Source: an uncultured Acetatifactor sp.
GTDB lineage: Bacteria > Bacillota > Clostridia > Lachnospirales > Lachnospiraceae
DNA: 52,097 bases
Assembly (NCBI GenBank): GCA_944383825.1
Contig: CALWRA010000019.1
Coordinates: 1 to 52,097, forward strand
Direction of reading: 5' to 3'
Of this stretch, positions 1-7,459 are shown in pieces (the stretch's first letter is position 1; each line of letters begins with the position of its first letter). The notes beneath the pieces are model-generated. The model made no database searches. It was not told the origin of the DNA and was given only the letters and a program-made list of their open reading frames with translations. Made by a program: the position numbers and the translations under genes.

Positions 1-119
1 AAGTATTGTTGGGATTGCAAGTACCGCAGGTGTAGCTGCACACTGCGATGTTTTACAAAATATAGCGTTGCCGATTTGGTGGAAAATGAAAATCTTCAAT
101 TTGCTTACAAAAGGTCAAA

Positions 120-262
120 ACAAACTTTGCAAGCAGTGCACGTGTGTACACACATCGTGCGTTTTGCAAATTTCAGCGAAGCTGATTTTTGCAAAAGCTT
201 GTTGGGAAGCATCCCAAACCCTTTGACGATTTTTTCAAAATCGGCTACGCTCCTGCGGAGCT
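120..262. other. oriT-like array of hairpins (candidate transfer origin)
   Basis: This non-coding stretch lies just downstream of mobC. It holds a 12-bp perfect palindrome GTGTGTACACAC at 142-153, nested in GCACG/CGTGC arms (138-142, 156-160). Four short hairpins follow: 173-185 (TCAGC/GCTGA), 202-217 (TTGGGA/TCCCAA), 227-243 (CGATTTT/AAAATCG) and 249-261 (GCTCC/GGAGC). TTGCAA motifs flank the central palindrome. Relaxase origins of transfer characteristically carry inverted repeats next to mobC or the relaxase gene, so oriT is the best reading. The relaxase gene itself would lie beyond the left edge, so this is inference from position and structure only. Confidence 0.45.
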
Positions 263-266
263 GACA

Positions 267-614
267 TCATTTCAGATGGGAAAGAGAAAGCAGAATTTTT
301 TTAATGCCTTCGTAAATTTCTTCCTGATTCTTTTTGATTTCTTCGATATCAGCTTCGTAGATGTTACCTGTTGTGTTGAGCTGTTTGGCAATCTGGTTTT
401 CACTGTTGGATATTCGTTTCATTTTGGAAGTCAGCTCACGGAGTTCAGGCATATCCAAATTCACAACATACCCATCGATTACCATTTTTCGAATATAGGC
501 ACTCATGTTGTCTGTTCCCATTTGCGCCATTTTCTTTCTTATCAACTCGTATTCTTGATCGTTCACAAAAAACTTTATCTGCTTTGGACGAACCCTGTTT
601 CTGTTATCTGGCAA
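267..614 (-). CDS. mobC: MobC-like relaxosome accessory protein
   Basis: The 115-residue protein resembles bacterial mobilisation protein MobC. It has a basic N-terminus with a ribbon-helix-helix-like start (KQIKFFVNDQEYELIRKKMA), a central NMSAYIRKMVIDG segment typical of the family, and a C-terminal helical region rich in Lys, Glu and Ile. MobC proteins bind oriT and help the relaxase open the DNA strands for conjugative transfer. The start codon appears to be TTG after an AAGGATGGTGAG ribosome-binding stretch, since an in-frame stop lies just upstream. It is last in a run with the two radical SAM genes and faces the oriT-like hairpins, the usual layout in Tn1549-type elements. The family assignment is fairly secure, but the relaxase partner is outside the window. 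Confidence 0.8.
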   Translation of the reverse strand: MPDNRNRVRPKQIKFFVNDQEYELIRKKMAQMGTDNMSAYIRKMVIDGYVVNLDMPELRELTSKMKRISNSENQIAKQLNTTGNIYEADIEEIKKNQEEIYEGIKKILLSLSHLK

Positions 615-630
615 AAATGCTCACCATCCT

Positions 631-1884
631 TTACAGTTCAAGCATGTCCGGAAACGCTTCTTTTCGCATAATGCCCCACATTTTGTCGATGTAGGACAGC
701 GTGTAGAAATTCTCGTAATAATGGTAATAGAACGCACCCTTCAAGGTCATGGCGTACATGCCGTTTTCTTCGGTCACAAACCGCAGTCGCTTGGCAGCCC
801 AAAGCTCGAAGCCATACATCTTTTTCAGTGGCACACCAAAAAACCGTTCAAAGTCCTTTGCATTTACCTTAGTGCTATATGCTGTCCAGAACAGCCAGTA
901 AATCATTCTCTGTCGCTTTGTAAAACGGATTGTAAGAGAAGTAGCCAGCGTCTCTCTGCCGATTCTCTCACAATAGGATGCTATATCAAATGTATTGATC
1001 TTAAACTGATTTCTCAGCAGGGTTGTTGCGGAACAACCAAAGCCAAGGAAGTTGTCTCTTGTCATAGAGGAGTAGTTTGCTTCTGGTTCACTGGAGAATG
1101 TCCAAATGGAGTTGCGGGAATACCCCTTGCTCATGCAATACCTTGTAATACTGTCCAACAGCTCTCGCTTTTCTTTTTTAGGCATGGTCTTTACCGGGCT
1201 TGCCGTAAAGGTAAAATCAATAAACGGATAAATAGCAACATGATTTGCACCCAGAGAAAAGGCTTCGTCGATGTCAGACTTCAAATCATCATAGGTTTGC
1301 TCAGGGAGTGCAAAGATAAAGTCCATCGAAACAGTTTCAAACCTCACTGCATCCAATGCTTTTTTCATTGCGTGGGTATCAACGGTCTTTCTTCCAAGGA
1401 TACTCTGATATTTATTGCGGAAAGACTGAATGCCAATGCTGACCTTGGTTACACCGGCAGCCTTTAACACCGCAAGGACTTCCTCCGTCACATTTTCTGG
1501 ATGCAGCTCCAGACCAATTCCCTCTGTGATGATAAAATGCTCGTTCAGGGCATCGATAATCTCACCGATACGGTCAGCCGCCAAAGCCGGTGTGCCACCG
1601 CCAAAATATAAGCTGGTTACTTTTTTCTTGCCTGGATACTGATTTCCTACAAGGTGGATTTCCTTGAGTAAGGAATCTATGTATCTGTTGCAAAGTTCTT
1701 TGGAATAGCCAACCTTGCAATAAGGGCAGAAATTGCAGATGCTTTTACAAAACGGAATATGAACATATAGTCCAAGGTTTTCACAATCTGCAAATGGTAG
1801 CTGTTCGTCATATTCATTTTTGAATGTAAATGGCTTGACCGATCTGGTCAGCCACATTCGTGTCAGATTCGTAATGATACTCAT
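631..1884 (-). CDS. Radical SAM protein, HemN/coproporphyrinogen-dehydrogenase-like
   Basis: This 417-residue radical SAM enzyme has the HemN-type cluster motif HIPFCKSICNFC near residue 43, where the three Cys would hold the [4Fe-4S] cluster. An extra Cys follows at PYCKVGY. A glycine-rich SAM-binding GGGTP motif lies near residue 95, and a HemN-like barrel segment (SIGIQSF, DFIFALPEQT) follows. Family members act in haem biosynthesis, haem breakdown or methyl transfer, so the reaction cannot be named from sequence. It starts 7 bp after the upstream radical SAM gene, with AGGTGA before its ATG, so the two are probably co-transcribed. It sits in a mobile element between mobC and DUF6061, which suggests cargo rather than housekeeping haem synthesis. 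Confidence 0.8.
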   Translation of the reverse strand: MSIITNLTRMWLTRSVKPFTFKNEYDEQLPFADCENLGLYVHIPFCKSICNFCPYCKVGYSKELCNRYIDSLLKEIHLVGNQYPGKKKVTSLYFGGGTPALAADRIGEIIDALNEHFIITEGIGLELHPENVTEEVLAVLKAAGVTKVSIGIQSFRNKYQSILGRKTVDTHAMKKALDAVRFETVSMDFIFALPEQTYDDLKSDIDEAFSLGANHVAIYPFIDFTFTASPVKTMPKKEKRELLDSITRYCMSKGYSRNSIWTFSSEPEANYSSMTRDNFLGFGCSATTLLRNQFKINTFDIASYCERIGRETLATSLTIRFTKRQRMIYWLFWTAYSTKVNAKDFERFFGVPLKKMYGFELWAAKRLRFVTEENGMYAMTLKGAFYYHYYENFYTLSYIDKMWGIMRKEAFPDMLEL

Positions 1885-1891
1885 AGTTCAC

Positions 1892-2794
1892 CTAAATGTA
1901 CTTTAGATATGTTCGAAGCATTTCGAATATAATTTTTGGATTACCTCTGAACAGAAGTGTGTACTCAGCCACAAAGAAATAGCCGCATTGTTCGCACAGT
2001 CCTGGAACCTCGATACAGCGTCCGCAGGTGGACAACTTTCCGTTCTCCATGACAACACACTGATAGCAAGGCGTCGGGAAACGGTTCTCAATGAGATACG
2101 GAAAAGCACTTTTCAAATTGAATACCGGCGCACCTTCCTTCATCATCTGGGTGATGGCAGCGCAGCAAGCAGCTTTTTCTTCCGTCGTAAGAGCCAACTC
2201 CTTTGTATCTGGGTAAGGTGTGTGGAAATTGAAGGATACTGCTCGGACATTCTTTGTGTCACGGGCAGTGATGCAGACATCTCGTACATAGTCCTTGTTG
2301 ATCTGGTTGATGGCCATATAGAAGCAAATGTTGTCTGCGGTGGCATTGCTTATGTTCTTCATAATGATGTCGTATGTATCGCCACGGATTTCATTGTGAC
2401 GCTGCTTATCACCATCCAAGCTGAGAAGAATCAAGTCGGCTTCTGGAAGATCAATGGGGAATGTTCCGTTCGTCACCACATTGACGATGAGAAATCCCAT
2501 CTGCTTAGCTTCGATCACTAAATCACGGAGATTACGCTCTCCGTCTTTCCAGAGGAAGGTTTCACCGCCGCAGAAAAACAGAATGCGAATGCCCATATCA
2601 TAAAGCTGCTGCATTTCATTTCGGATTTGCTCATATGGATAGATAACCGCTGTAATATTGTTGACCGAACAATGTTTGCAATGCAGATTGCATTTGTCAG
2701 TCACGATAACCGTACCCAAAATAGGTTCCTTTTTTCCAAATAAGATTGTTTTCACACCAAATGTGGCGAAATGAAAAAAAGATGATAATCTCAT
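1892..2794 (-). CDS. Radical SAM protein with C-terminal cysteine cluster (SPASM-like)
   Basis: The protein is about 300 residues. It carries the radical SAM motif CNLHCKHC, a SAM-binding FFCGGE segment, and a C-terminal run of six cysteines (PCYQC, TCGRC, LCEQC) that could bind auxiliary iron-sulfur clusters as in SPASM/Twitch enzymes. Such enzymes modify peptides or small molecules; the substrate is unknown. I place the start at the ATG at 2794 because GGAGAAAAAAT directly precedes it. A GTG 42 bases earlier lies inside a palindrome and is less likely. It heads the operon with the HemN-like gene and mobC and has its own predicted promoter at 2843-2872. The pairing of two different radical SAM enzymes hints at a shared pathway or a two-step modification, which is inference. 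Confidence 0.75.
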   Translation of the reverse strand: MRLSSFFHFATFGVKTILFGKKEPILGTVIVTDKCNLHCKHCSVNNITAVIYPYEQIRNEMQQLYDMGIRILFFCGGETFLWKDGERNLRDLVIEAKQMGFLIVNVVTNGTFPIDLPEADLILLSLDGDKQRHNEIRGDTYDIIMKNISNATADNICFYMAINQINKDYVRDVCITARDTKNVRAVSFNFHTPYPDTKELALTTEEKAACCAAITQMMKEGAPVFNLKSAFPYLIENRFPTPCYQCVVMENGKLSTCGRCIEVPGLCEQCGYFFVAEYTLLFRGNPKIIFEMLRTYLKYI

Positions 2795-2824
2795 ATTTTT
2801 TCTCCATAGTGCAATAATTGTTTT

Positions 2825-2872
2825 ATGTGTGGACACACATCTATTGTATCATGAGGCTACGACGATTTTCAA
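2825..2872 (-). promoter_or_regulatory. Promoter plus dyad operator for the radical SAM operon
   Basis: On the minus strand TTGAAA (2867-2872) and TACAAT (2843-2848) are 18 bp apart. Immediately downstream, at the expected transcription start, lies an inverted repeat with 7-bp arms, ATGTGTG-GA-CACACAT (2825-2840). This placement suits a repressor operator. No cognate regulator is visible in the window. Confidence 0.5.
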
Positions 2873-2920
2873 GATAGTACGGTGGAATCCAACACATTAA
2901 AGTGTAGCATTTTTGAAAAT

Positions 2921-2945
2921 ACGCCCCAAGTTGACCTTGGGGCGT
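2921..2945 (-). terminator. Terminator after the DUF6061 gene
   Basis: There is a perfect 10-bp GC-rich stem (ACGCCCCAAG/CTTGGGGCGT) with a 5-nt loop, 8 bp past the stop of the DUF6061 gene. On the minus strand it is followed by a short ATTTT stretch. It separates this gene from the radical SAM operon promoter. Confidence 0.65.
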
Positions 2946-2952
2946 GTGCAAA

Positions 2953-3198
2953 TCAATCAAGCGATTTGTATTCTGTTACTGCCTTTAGATAGGCTTTGGG
3001 ATTGCCGCATAATATCAAATTAGCGTATGCAGCAGGGTCATTATAGATCAGATAGTCGAGTTCCGACTGTTGATACATATTGTTTACCACTTCATTTTCC
3101 ACAGCAATAGTGTCGATAGAAACCATGCTGCCGTCTGAAAAGCAAAGCTCTACACAAGCAGTATCAAGGTTAAATTCACAAGATAACAGGTGTTTCAT
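2953..3198 (-). CDS. DUF6061 family protein of conjugative elements
   Basis: This 81-residue protein is of a type common in Tn1549-like conjugative elements. Recognisable segments are the FNLDTACVELCFSDGSM start, SIDTIAVENEVVNNMYQ, and SELDYLIYNDPAAYANL followed by a YLKAVTEYKSLD end. Its function is unknown. The start is set at 3198 because GGAGGTATTTACC directly precedes that ATG; a longer reading from 3234 has no such site. An intrinsic-terminator-like hairpin sits just upstream (3235-3275), so the mRNA either begins after it or reads through it. Its presence beside mobC supports an integrative-element origin for the left 3.3 kb. Confidence 0.75.
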   Translation of the reverse strand: MKHLLSCEFNLDTACVELCFSDGSMVSIDTIAVENEVVNNMYQQSELDYLIYNDPAAYANLILCGNPKAYLKAVTEYKSLD

Positions 3199-3234
3199 GG
3201 TAAATACCTCCGTAATTCTAATATTTTGTTGCAA

Positions 3235-3275
3235 AAAAGAACGATGCCGGTCATGCGACTCGACATCGTTCTTTT
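3235..3275 (-). terminator. Hairpin terminator upstream of the DUF6061 gene
   Basis: Arms AAAAGAACGATG (3235-3246) and CATCGTTCTTTT (3264-3275) pair perfectly around a 17-nt loop that can itself form GTC-atgc-GAC. On the minus strand the stem is followed by six T residues. It would terminate transcription entering from higher coordinates, or act as an attenuator 36 nt before the DUF6061 start codon. Confidence 0.55.
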
Positions 3276-3413
3276 CGTTGTTGTTTCCAACCCTGTCAGA
3301 CAGATGCCGTAAAATAGTAATTTTTTAGAATTACTGTCTTACGAGCACCCATCTAAGGATAAAGAGCTTTTTTCACAGGTACAGACTGAATCATTAGCCG
3401 CGGGATACAGCAG

Positions 3414-3461
3414 CCAACCATAGATTTAGCCCCGGGGATCCGGGGCTAAATCTATGGTTGG
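3414..3461. repeat. 22-bp perfect inverted repeat with 4-nt loop
   Basis: Arm 3414-3435 (beginning CCAACCATAGATTTAGCC) and arm 3440-3461 are perfect reverse complements around GGAT. It lies 42 bp beyond the potD stop on the side facing the mobile element. Neither strand has a convincing T-tract after it, so it is not a textbook intrinsic terminator, though it could still end potABCD transcripts. The gene-free region 3199-3503 also holds a small AT-rich dyad AGTAATT/AATTACT at 3316-3335 and otherwise nothing recognised. The junction between mobile element and chromosome probably lies between about 3285 and 3480. Confidence 0.7.
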
Positions 3462-3503
3462 GGGATATTTTCAATAATACTTCACCTTATTTATAATTGT
3501 CTC

Positions 3504-4613
3504 TTAGTCGCAGGCAGCTCTGAACTGATTCCATATTTCCGCGTGCAGATCCTCCGCTTCCTGGGAAACATTTTGAACAATCTCCCCTTCTGCGGCATCC
3601 TCGGGCAGAACGATAAATTCCCTCATTTCATCGGATATATATTCCTCCGCCGCTTTATTGGTGCAGTAATACCCGATATATTCAAAACAAGCCGCCGCAT
3701 TTTCCGGTCGGTTAATAAAATCAATAAAGGCATATGCCGCATCCGGGTTTGGTGCGTCGGATGGTATAAAGCCCGCCATAATGCCAAACCCCAGACCCTC
3801 CTCAGGATAGACCACCTTGAGATCCTCTCTGGCATTCATGGCCATATAAACCTGGGAGGTATACAGAAAGGCTGCCGCCACCTCGCCGCTGACAATAAAG
3901 TCCTGGGTGTTGCTGTCGTTAATAACCCTGATATTGGGCGCAAGCTCCAAAAGCCTTTCTCCCGCCTGGCGGATCACGTCCAGATCCTCTGTGTTAAAGG
4001 ACTCTCCCATGGTTTTCAGAGTAATGCCGTTGATCACACGATAATTGGCAGTAATAGCCACATTGTCCTCCAGGGCAGGGTTCCACAGATCCGCATAGCC
4101 GGTGATCTCCACATCCGTCAAAGCCGGATCATAGACAATCAGAGGAATGCCCGCTCCATAGGGAACCGTATATTCATTGTTCGGATCATAAAACTGGGAC
4201 ATAAATACGGGATTCAGGTTCCCATAATTCTCCAGTTTGGATGTGTCCAGCTTCTGCGCCAGTCCTTCCGCGATCACAAGCTCCAGAATATAATCATCCG
4301 CAATCACAAAATCATAATCGCCTCCCTGGGTCTCCTCCAGTTTCGCCAGCATATCTTCATCATAGTCAAAGTTGGAATAGTTGATTCGTACGCCCGTCTC
4401 CTCCTCAAAGGCCCTTAAAATCTCCTGAGGGAACATGCCATCCCAAGTATAAAGATTCATCTCTCCTCCGATCAAGGTTTCCGGCTCACTGACTGAAGAC
4501 TCTTCAGCCAAAGAGTCGGAGGCCTCCTGAGAGGAGGTATTTTCTCCTCCGCAGGCGGTAAGAGACATGAGCATCGTTGACAGCATCAGCAGTAGTGCAA
4601 TTCCTTTTTTCAT
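3504..4613 (-). CDS. potD: Spermidine/putrescine ABC transporter substrate-binding lipoprotein
   Basis: The 369-residue lipoprotein captures polyamines outside the membrane for the PotABC transporter. It has a signal peptide ending in the lipobox LTAC, then a Ser/Glu-rich linker and the PotD fold (EMNLYTWDGMFPQEILRAFEEETG, DYDFVIADDY, YGAGIPLIVYD, DAAYAFIDFINRPENAA). The start at 4613 follows GGGAGGTATCATT; a longer frame beginning at 4649 merely translates the upstream leader hairpin. It is the last gene of potABCD, about 100 bp after potC, and that gap contains a copy of the dispersed leader element, so PotD level may be set separately from the membrane subunits. Confidence in family is high; the exact polyamine is not determined. 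Confidence 0.93.
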   Translation of the reverse strand: MKKGIALLLMLSTMLMSLTACGGENTSSQEASDSLAEESSVSEPETLIGGEMNLYTWDGMFPQEILRAFEEETGVRINYSNFDYDEDMLAKLEETQGGDYDFVIADDYILELVIAEGLAQKLDTSKLENYGNLNPVFMSQFYDPNNEYTVPYGAGIPLIVYDPALTDVEITGYADLWNPALEDNVAITANYRVINGITLKTMGESFNTEDLDVIRQAGERLLELAPNIRVINDSNTQDFIVSGEVAAAFLYTSQVYMAMNAREDLKVVYPEEGLGFGIMAGFIPSDAPNPDAAYAFIDFINRPENAAACFEYIGYYCTNKAAEEYISDEMREFIVLPEDAAEGEIVQNVSQEAEDLHAEIWNQFRAACD

Positions 4614-4617
4614 AATG

Positions 4618-4703
4618 ATACCTCCCTGCCCGCTTATCCGGGCGTTCATTCAATCAATATATTTGAAAGCTCCTTCCAAATATCGTTTCAAAGTGTTTTA
4701 CGC
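4618..4703 (-). promoter_or_regulatory. Dispersed leader element, blocks A+B, before potD
   Basis: Read on the minus strand: a degenerate block A (GTAAAACACTTTGAAA, then GGAAGGAG), then TTTCAAATATATTGATTGAA, a short stem GCCCG/CGGGC with loop GATAAG, then the Shine-Dalgarno GGGAGGT. This copy of block B has a 4-bp insertion and a shorter stem than the copies before the MATE gene, sufD and the 1,428-residue protein gene. Confidence 0.7.
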
Positions 4704-4713
4704 TATTTTATTC

Positions 4714-5517
4714 TTATCTGCGCCCCGGATTTTTCGTCCCAAATCTTTTGCTGTGCTTCCTTCCCAAAAGAGCCGATACTGCAAGCAGCAGGATGACGGC
4801 TGCGAGCATCAGCGTAGCCAGCGCGTTGATTTCAGGGGTCACCCCCGTTTTCAGCTTGGTATATATTTTTACGGGCAAAGTGTTCACCGTGGGGCCAGTC
4901 ACAAAGATACTGATCACCACATCATCAAAGGACATGGCAAAAGCTAACAGTACACCGGACCAAATGGCAGGTGCAATCAGCGGCAGCGTCACATCAAAAA
5001 ATACTCTCAGCGGAGACGCCCCCAGATCCCGGGCCGCCTCCTCCAGGGCTTTGTCCATTCCCACAAGCCTTGCCTTTACCATGGAATACACATAAGGAAT
5101 ACAAAAAGCAGTATGGGCAATTACTAAAGTTACCATACCAAAAGGCAGCCCCATGAGCGAAAACAGCGACAAAAAAACCATCCCCATGATAATCTCCGGT
5201 ATCATAATGGGTATTGTAGAAACATATGCCATGGCGTCATTCAATCTGCTTTTTTTCCGGTACATTCCAAGGGCGCCCGTAACACCTATGATTACAGCCC
5301 CCAGACAGCTCAATACGGCCAGAATCAGACTGTTAAGCAGCGCTTCTCCCATATCCCTGTCCCGAAAAAGCTCCCCGTACCACTTAAGGGAGAATCCCTC
5401 CCAGACCGAAGATATTCTGGAAGCATTAAACGAATAAACCACTGTTAGCAGTATGGGGATGTAAGTGATGACCGTAATGACGCCCACATATACAAAGGGC
5501 CATTTTTTTCTCTTCAC
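4714..5517 (-). CDS. potC: Spermidine/putrescine ABC transporter permease PotC
   Basis: The 267-residue inner-membrane permease forms half of the polyamine channel with PotB. About six membrane helices are visible, starting near residue 8 (FVYVGVITVITYIPILLTVVYSF). The cytoplasmic EAA loop that docks on PotA reads EEAARDLGASPLRVFFDVTLP near residue 155. The C-terminus is basic. Its start overlaps the potB stop by 4 bp, indicating translational coupling. Length is normal for PotC. Confidence 0.93.
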   Translation of the reverse strand: MKRKKWPFVYVGVITVITYIPILLTVVYSFNASRISSVWEGFSLKWYGELFRDRDMGEALLNSLILAVLSCLGAVIIGVTGALGMYRKKSRLNDAMAYVSTIPIMIPEIIMGMVFLSLFSLMGLPFGMVTLVIAHTAFCIPYVYSMVKARLVGMDKALEEAARDLGASPLRVFFDVTLPLIAPAIWSGVLLAFAMSFDDVVISIFVTGPTVNTLPVKIYTKLKTGVTPEINALATLMLAAVILLLAVSALLGRKHSKRFGTKNPGRR

Positions 5518-6362
5518 ATGAATCCCTCCAATTCCTTTGTTCCTGTAATTTTTCTGTACAGCCGAATCATAAGGGATGTCAATATCATAAGAACAGCCGA
5601 CAGCGCCGCCGCAAAGGGCAGGTTTCTGCCCTTGGTAAGCTGCTCCTGAATCACGCTTCCCACCAATACGATCTTATTCCCTCCCAGAATATCCGCAATG
5701 AAAAAAAGTCCCATGGAAGGAATAAAGGACAGCACCACGCCGGACAGGAGCCCCGGCAGGGTCAGCTTAAAGCTCACGGTCCAAAAGGCCATAAAAGAAG
5801 ACGCTCCCAGATCCCGAGCCGCCTCCACAAGCGTAAAATCCAGCTTCTCCGCACTGGAATAAACCGCCAGTATCATAAAGGGAAGCAGCGCATAGATCAT
5901 CCCCACCACAACTGCCGGGTAGGTGTAAAGAAGCTTCAGCGGTTCTTCTGTAATGTGCAGCCCCATGAGCACCCTATCCAGAACCCCATTGCTGCGAAAC
6001 ATTATAATCCAGCCGTACATACGGATCAAGGCGCTTGTCCAAAAGGGTATCATGATAAGAAGCATCATCCGTCTCTTCCAGACATCGCTCATTCTGGCCA
6101 TAAAATAGCCGTAAGGGTATCCGATCATTACAATCAGCCCGGTGGACAGAAACGCCAGCTTCAGGGACTCCACAAAAGTGTTCAGATACAGCGGTTCCAG
6201 AATTCTCCCATAATTATCCAGGGTAAAATCAAAGTCCACTCCCCAGACCTCCGCCCTGCTCAAAAAGCTTAAAAGAAACATATATAAAATAGGCAGCGCC
6301 ACAAAAAGCAGGGTAAAAATATAGATTGGCGCCAGCAACAGCCAGTTACCTTTTCTCTTCAT
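5514..6362 (-). CDS. potB: Spermidine/putrescine ABC transporter permease PotB
   Basis: The 282-residue permease partners PotC. An N-terminal helix (LLLAPIYIFTLLFVALPILYMFLLSF) is followed by about five more membrane segments. The EAA loop is VEAARDLGASSFMAFWTVSF, near residue 180. It sits 12 bp after potA and overlaps potC by 4 bp, in the canonical potABCD order. Length and motifs are typical of the family. Confidence 0.93.
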   Translation of the reverse strand: MKRKGNWLLLAPIYIFTLLFVALPILYMFLLSFLSRAEVWGVDFDFTLDNYGRILEPLYLNTFVESLKLAFLSTGLIVMIGYPYGYFMARMSDVWKRRMMLLIMIPFWTSALIRMYGWIIMFRSNGVLDRVLMGLHITEEPLKLLYTYPAVVVGMIYALLPFMILAVYSSAEKLDFTLVEAARDLGASSFMAFWTVSFKLTLPGLLSGVVLSFIPSMGLFFIADILGGNKIVLVGSVIQEQLTKGRNLPFAAALSAVLMILTSLMIRLYRKITGTKELEGFM

Positions 6363-6374
6363 GCGCTTCCTCCC

Positions 6375-7355
6375 TTACCTTCCGCCATCCTCGACCGCAA
6401 CCGCATGCTCCGGCCTCCAGCCGATTCTTACCCGGCTCCCTACTTGTATATCCGCGTCTATCCCAAATCGGCTGGCAGTAATTTTTTGTCCATCCGCCAG
6501 GGAAAACAGGATTCTCAGCTGCCCTCCTGCAAAGGACTTTTCTTCCACGGCCGCCTCGTGGGTGCAGAATTCCTCTCCGTCCATAAGAATGTTTTCCGTC
6601 CGAATAGCCACGGTATGTCCATCCAAGTGAAGGATGTTGGCGTTCCCCACAAAATCCGCCACATAGCTTGTTCTGGGATGATAATAAATCTCATTGGGCG
6701 TTCCCACCTGCTCCAGAACGCCCTCATTCATCACAGCGATCCGGTCAGACATATTGATGGCCTCCTCCTGATCATGAGTAATGTAGATAAATGTAATCCC
6801 CAGCTGCTTCTGCAGACGCTTCAGCTCCAGCTGCATCTGTCTGCGCAGCTTCAGATCAAGGGCTCCCAGAGGCTCGTCCAGCAGAAGCACCTTCGGCTCA
6901 TTGATCACCGCTCTGGCAATGGCAATGCGCTGCTTCTGACCTCCCGAGAGCTGATCCGGCATACGCTTTCCGTAATCCTCAAGCTGTACCAGCTTCAGCA
7001 TTCTTTTCACCCGCTCTGCGATTTCTGCCTTGGGAACCTTTTTTAATTTCAGCCCATAGCCCACATTATCCGCCACATTCATGTGAGGAAAAAGCGCATA
7101 ATTCTGAAAGACAGTGTTTACGCTGCGTTTATTGGGTTCCATTGCAGTGATGTCCTGTGCCTCCAAAAGCACCCTGCCCCGGTCCGGCGCTTCCAGTCCC
7201 GCAATAATACGCAGAGTGGTGGTCTTTCCGCATCCTGAGGAACCCAAAAGAGTGATAAATTCCGCTCTGTGTATGTCCAGATCCACCCCCCGGAGTACCC
7301 CCGTGCCGTCAAATGCCTTGTGCAGATCCTTAAGTTGTAAGATAATATCGCTCAT
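6375..7355 (-). CDS. potA: Spermidine/putrescine ABC transporter ATP-binding protein
   Basis: This 326-residue ATPase powers polyamine uptake. Visible motifs are Walker [10 protein letters not shown] near residue 38, signature [14 protein letters not shown] near residue 137, Walker [13 protein letters not shown] and the H-loop [10 protein letters not shown]-terminal TOBE-type regulatory domain covers roughly residues 245-326 ([17 protein letters not shown] at the end). It is the first gene of potABCD. GGAGAATAAAGAATT precedes the ATG. It is slightly shorter than typical PotA proteins (about 350-380 residues). Confidence 0.92.
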   Translation of the reverse strand: MSDIILQLKDLHKAFDGTGVLRGVDLDIHRAEFITLLGSSGCGKTTTLRIIAGLEAPDRGRVLLEAQDITAMEPNKRSVNTVFQNYALFPHMNVADNVGYGLKLKKVPKAEIAERVKRMLKLVQLEDYGKRMPDQLSGGQKQRIAIARAVINEPKVLLLDEPLGALDLKLRRQMQLELKRLQKQLGITFIYITHDQEEAINMSDRIAVMNEGVLEQVGTPNEIYYHPRTSYVADFVGNANILHLDGHTVAIRTENILMDGEEFCTHEAAVEEKSFAGGQLRILFSLADGQKITASRFGIDADIQVGSRVRIGWRPEHAVAVEDGGR

Positions 7356-7459
7356 AATTCTTTATTCTCCATCACCGTCCGGCTTCCGTCACCGACTTAT
7401 ATTATCATATATTTCCCGATTTTTCCAGTGTTTCATCCGCAGGGCTGCAAAATCCTTCC

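Noticed and set aside
189..671. Plus-strand frame of 160 codons opposite mobC
   Set aside because: It is a shadow of mobC and of the end of the HemN-like gene. It has no family features and no ribosome binding site.
3316..3335. AT-rich dyad AGTAATT/AATTACT as end of the conjugative element
   Set aside because: The position is suitable, but no matching direct repeat or integrase gene is visible in the window, so the end cannot be fixed.
4614..4649. N-terminal extension of PotD beginning MNARISGQGG
   Set aside because: It translates the leader hairpin. Similar spurious extensions appear at the MATE gene (42590-42625) and the large protein gene (29303-29341), while in the sufD copy the same frame hits a stop. 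Lipoprotein and transporter N-termini start at the next ATG with GGGAGG before it.
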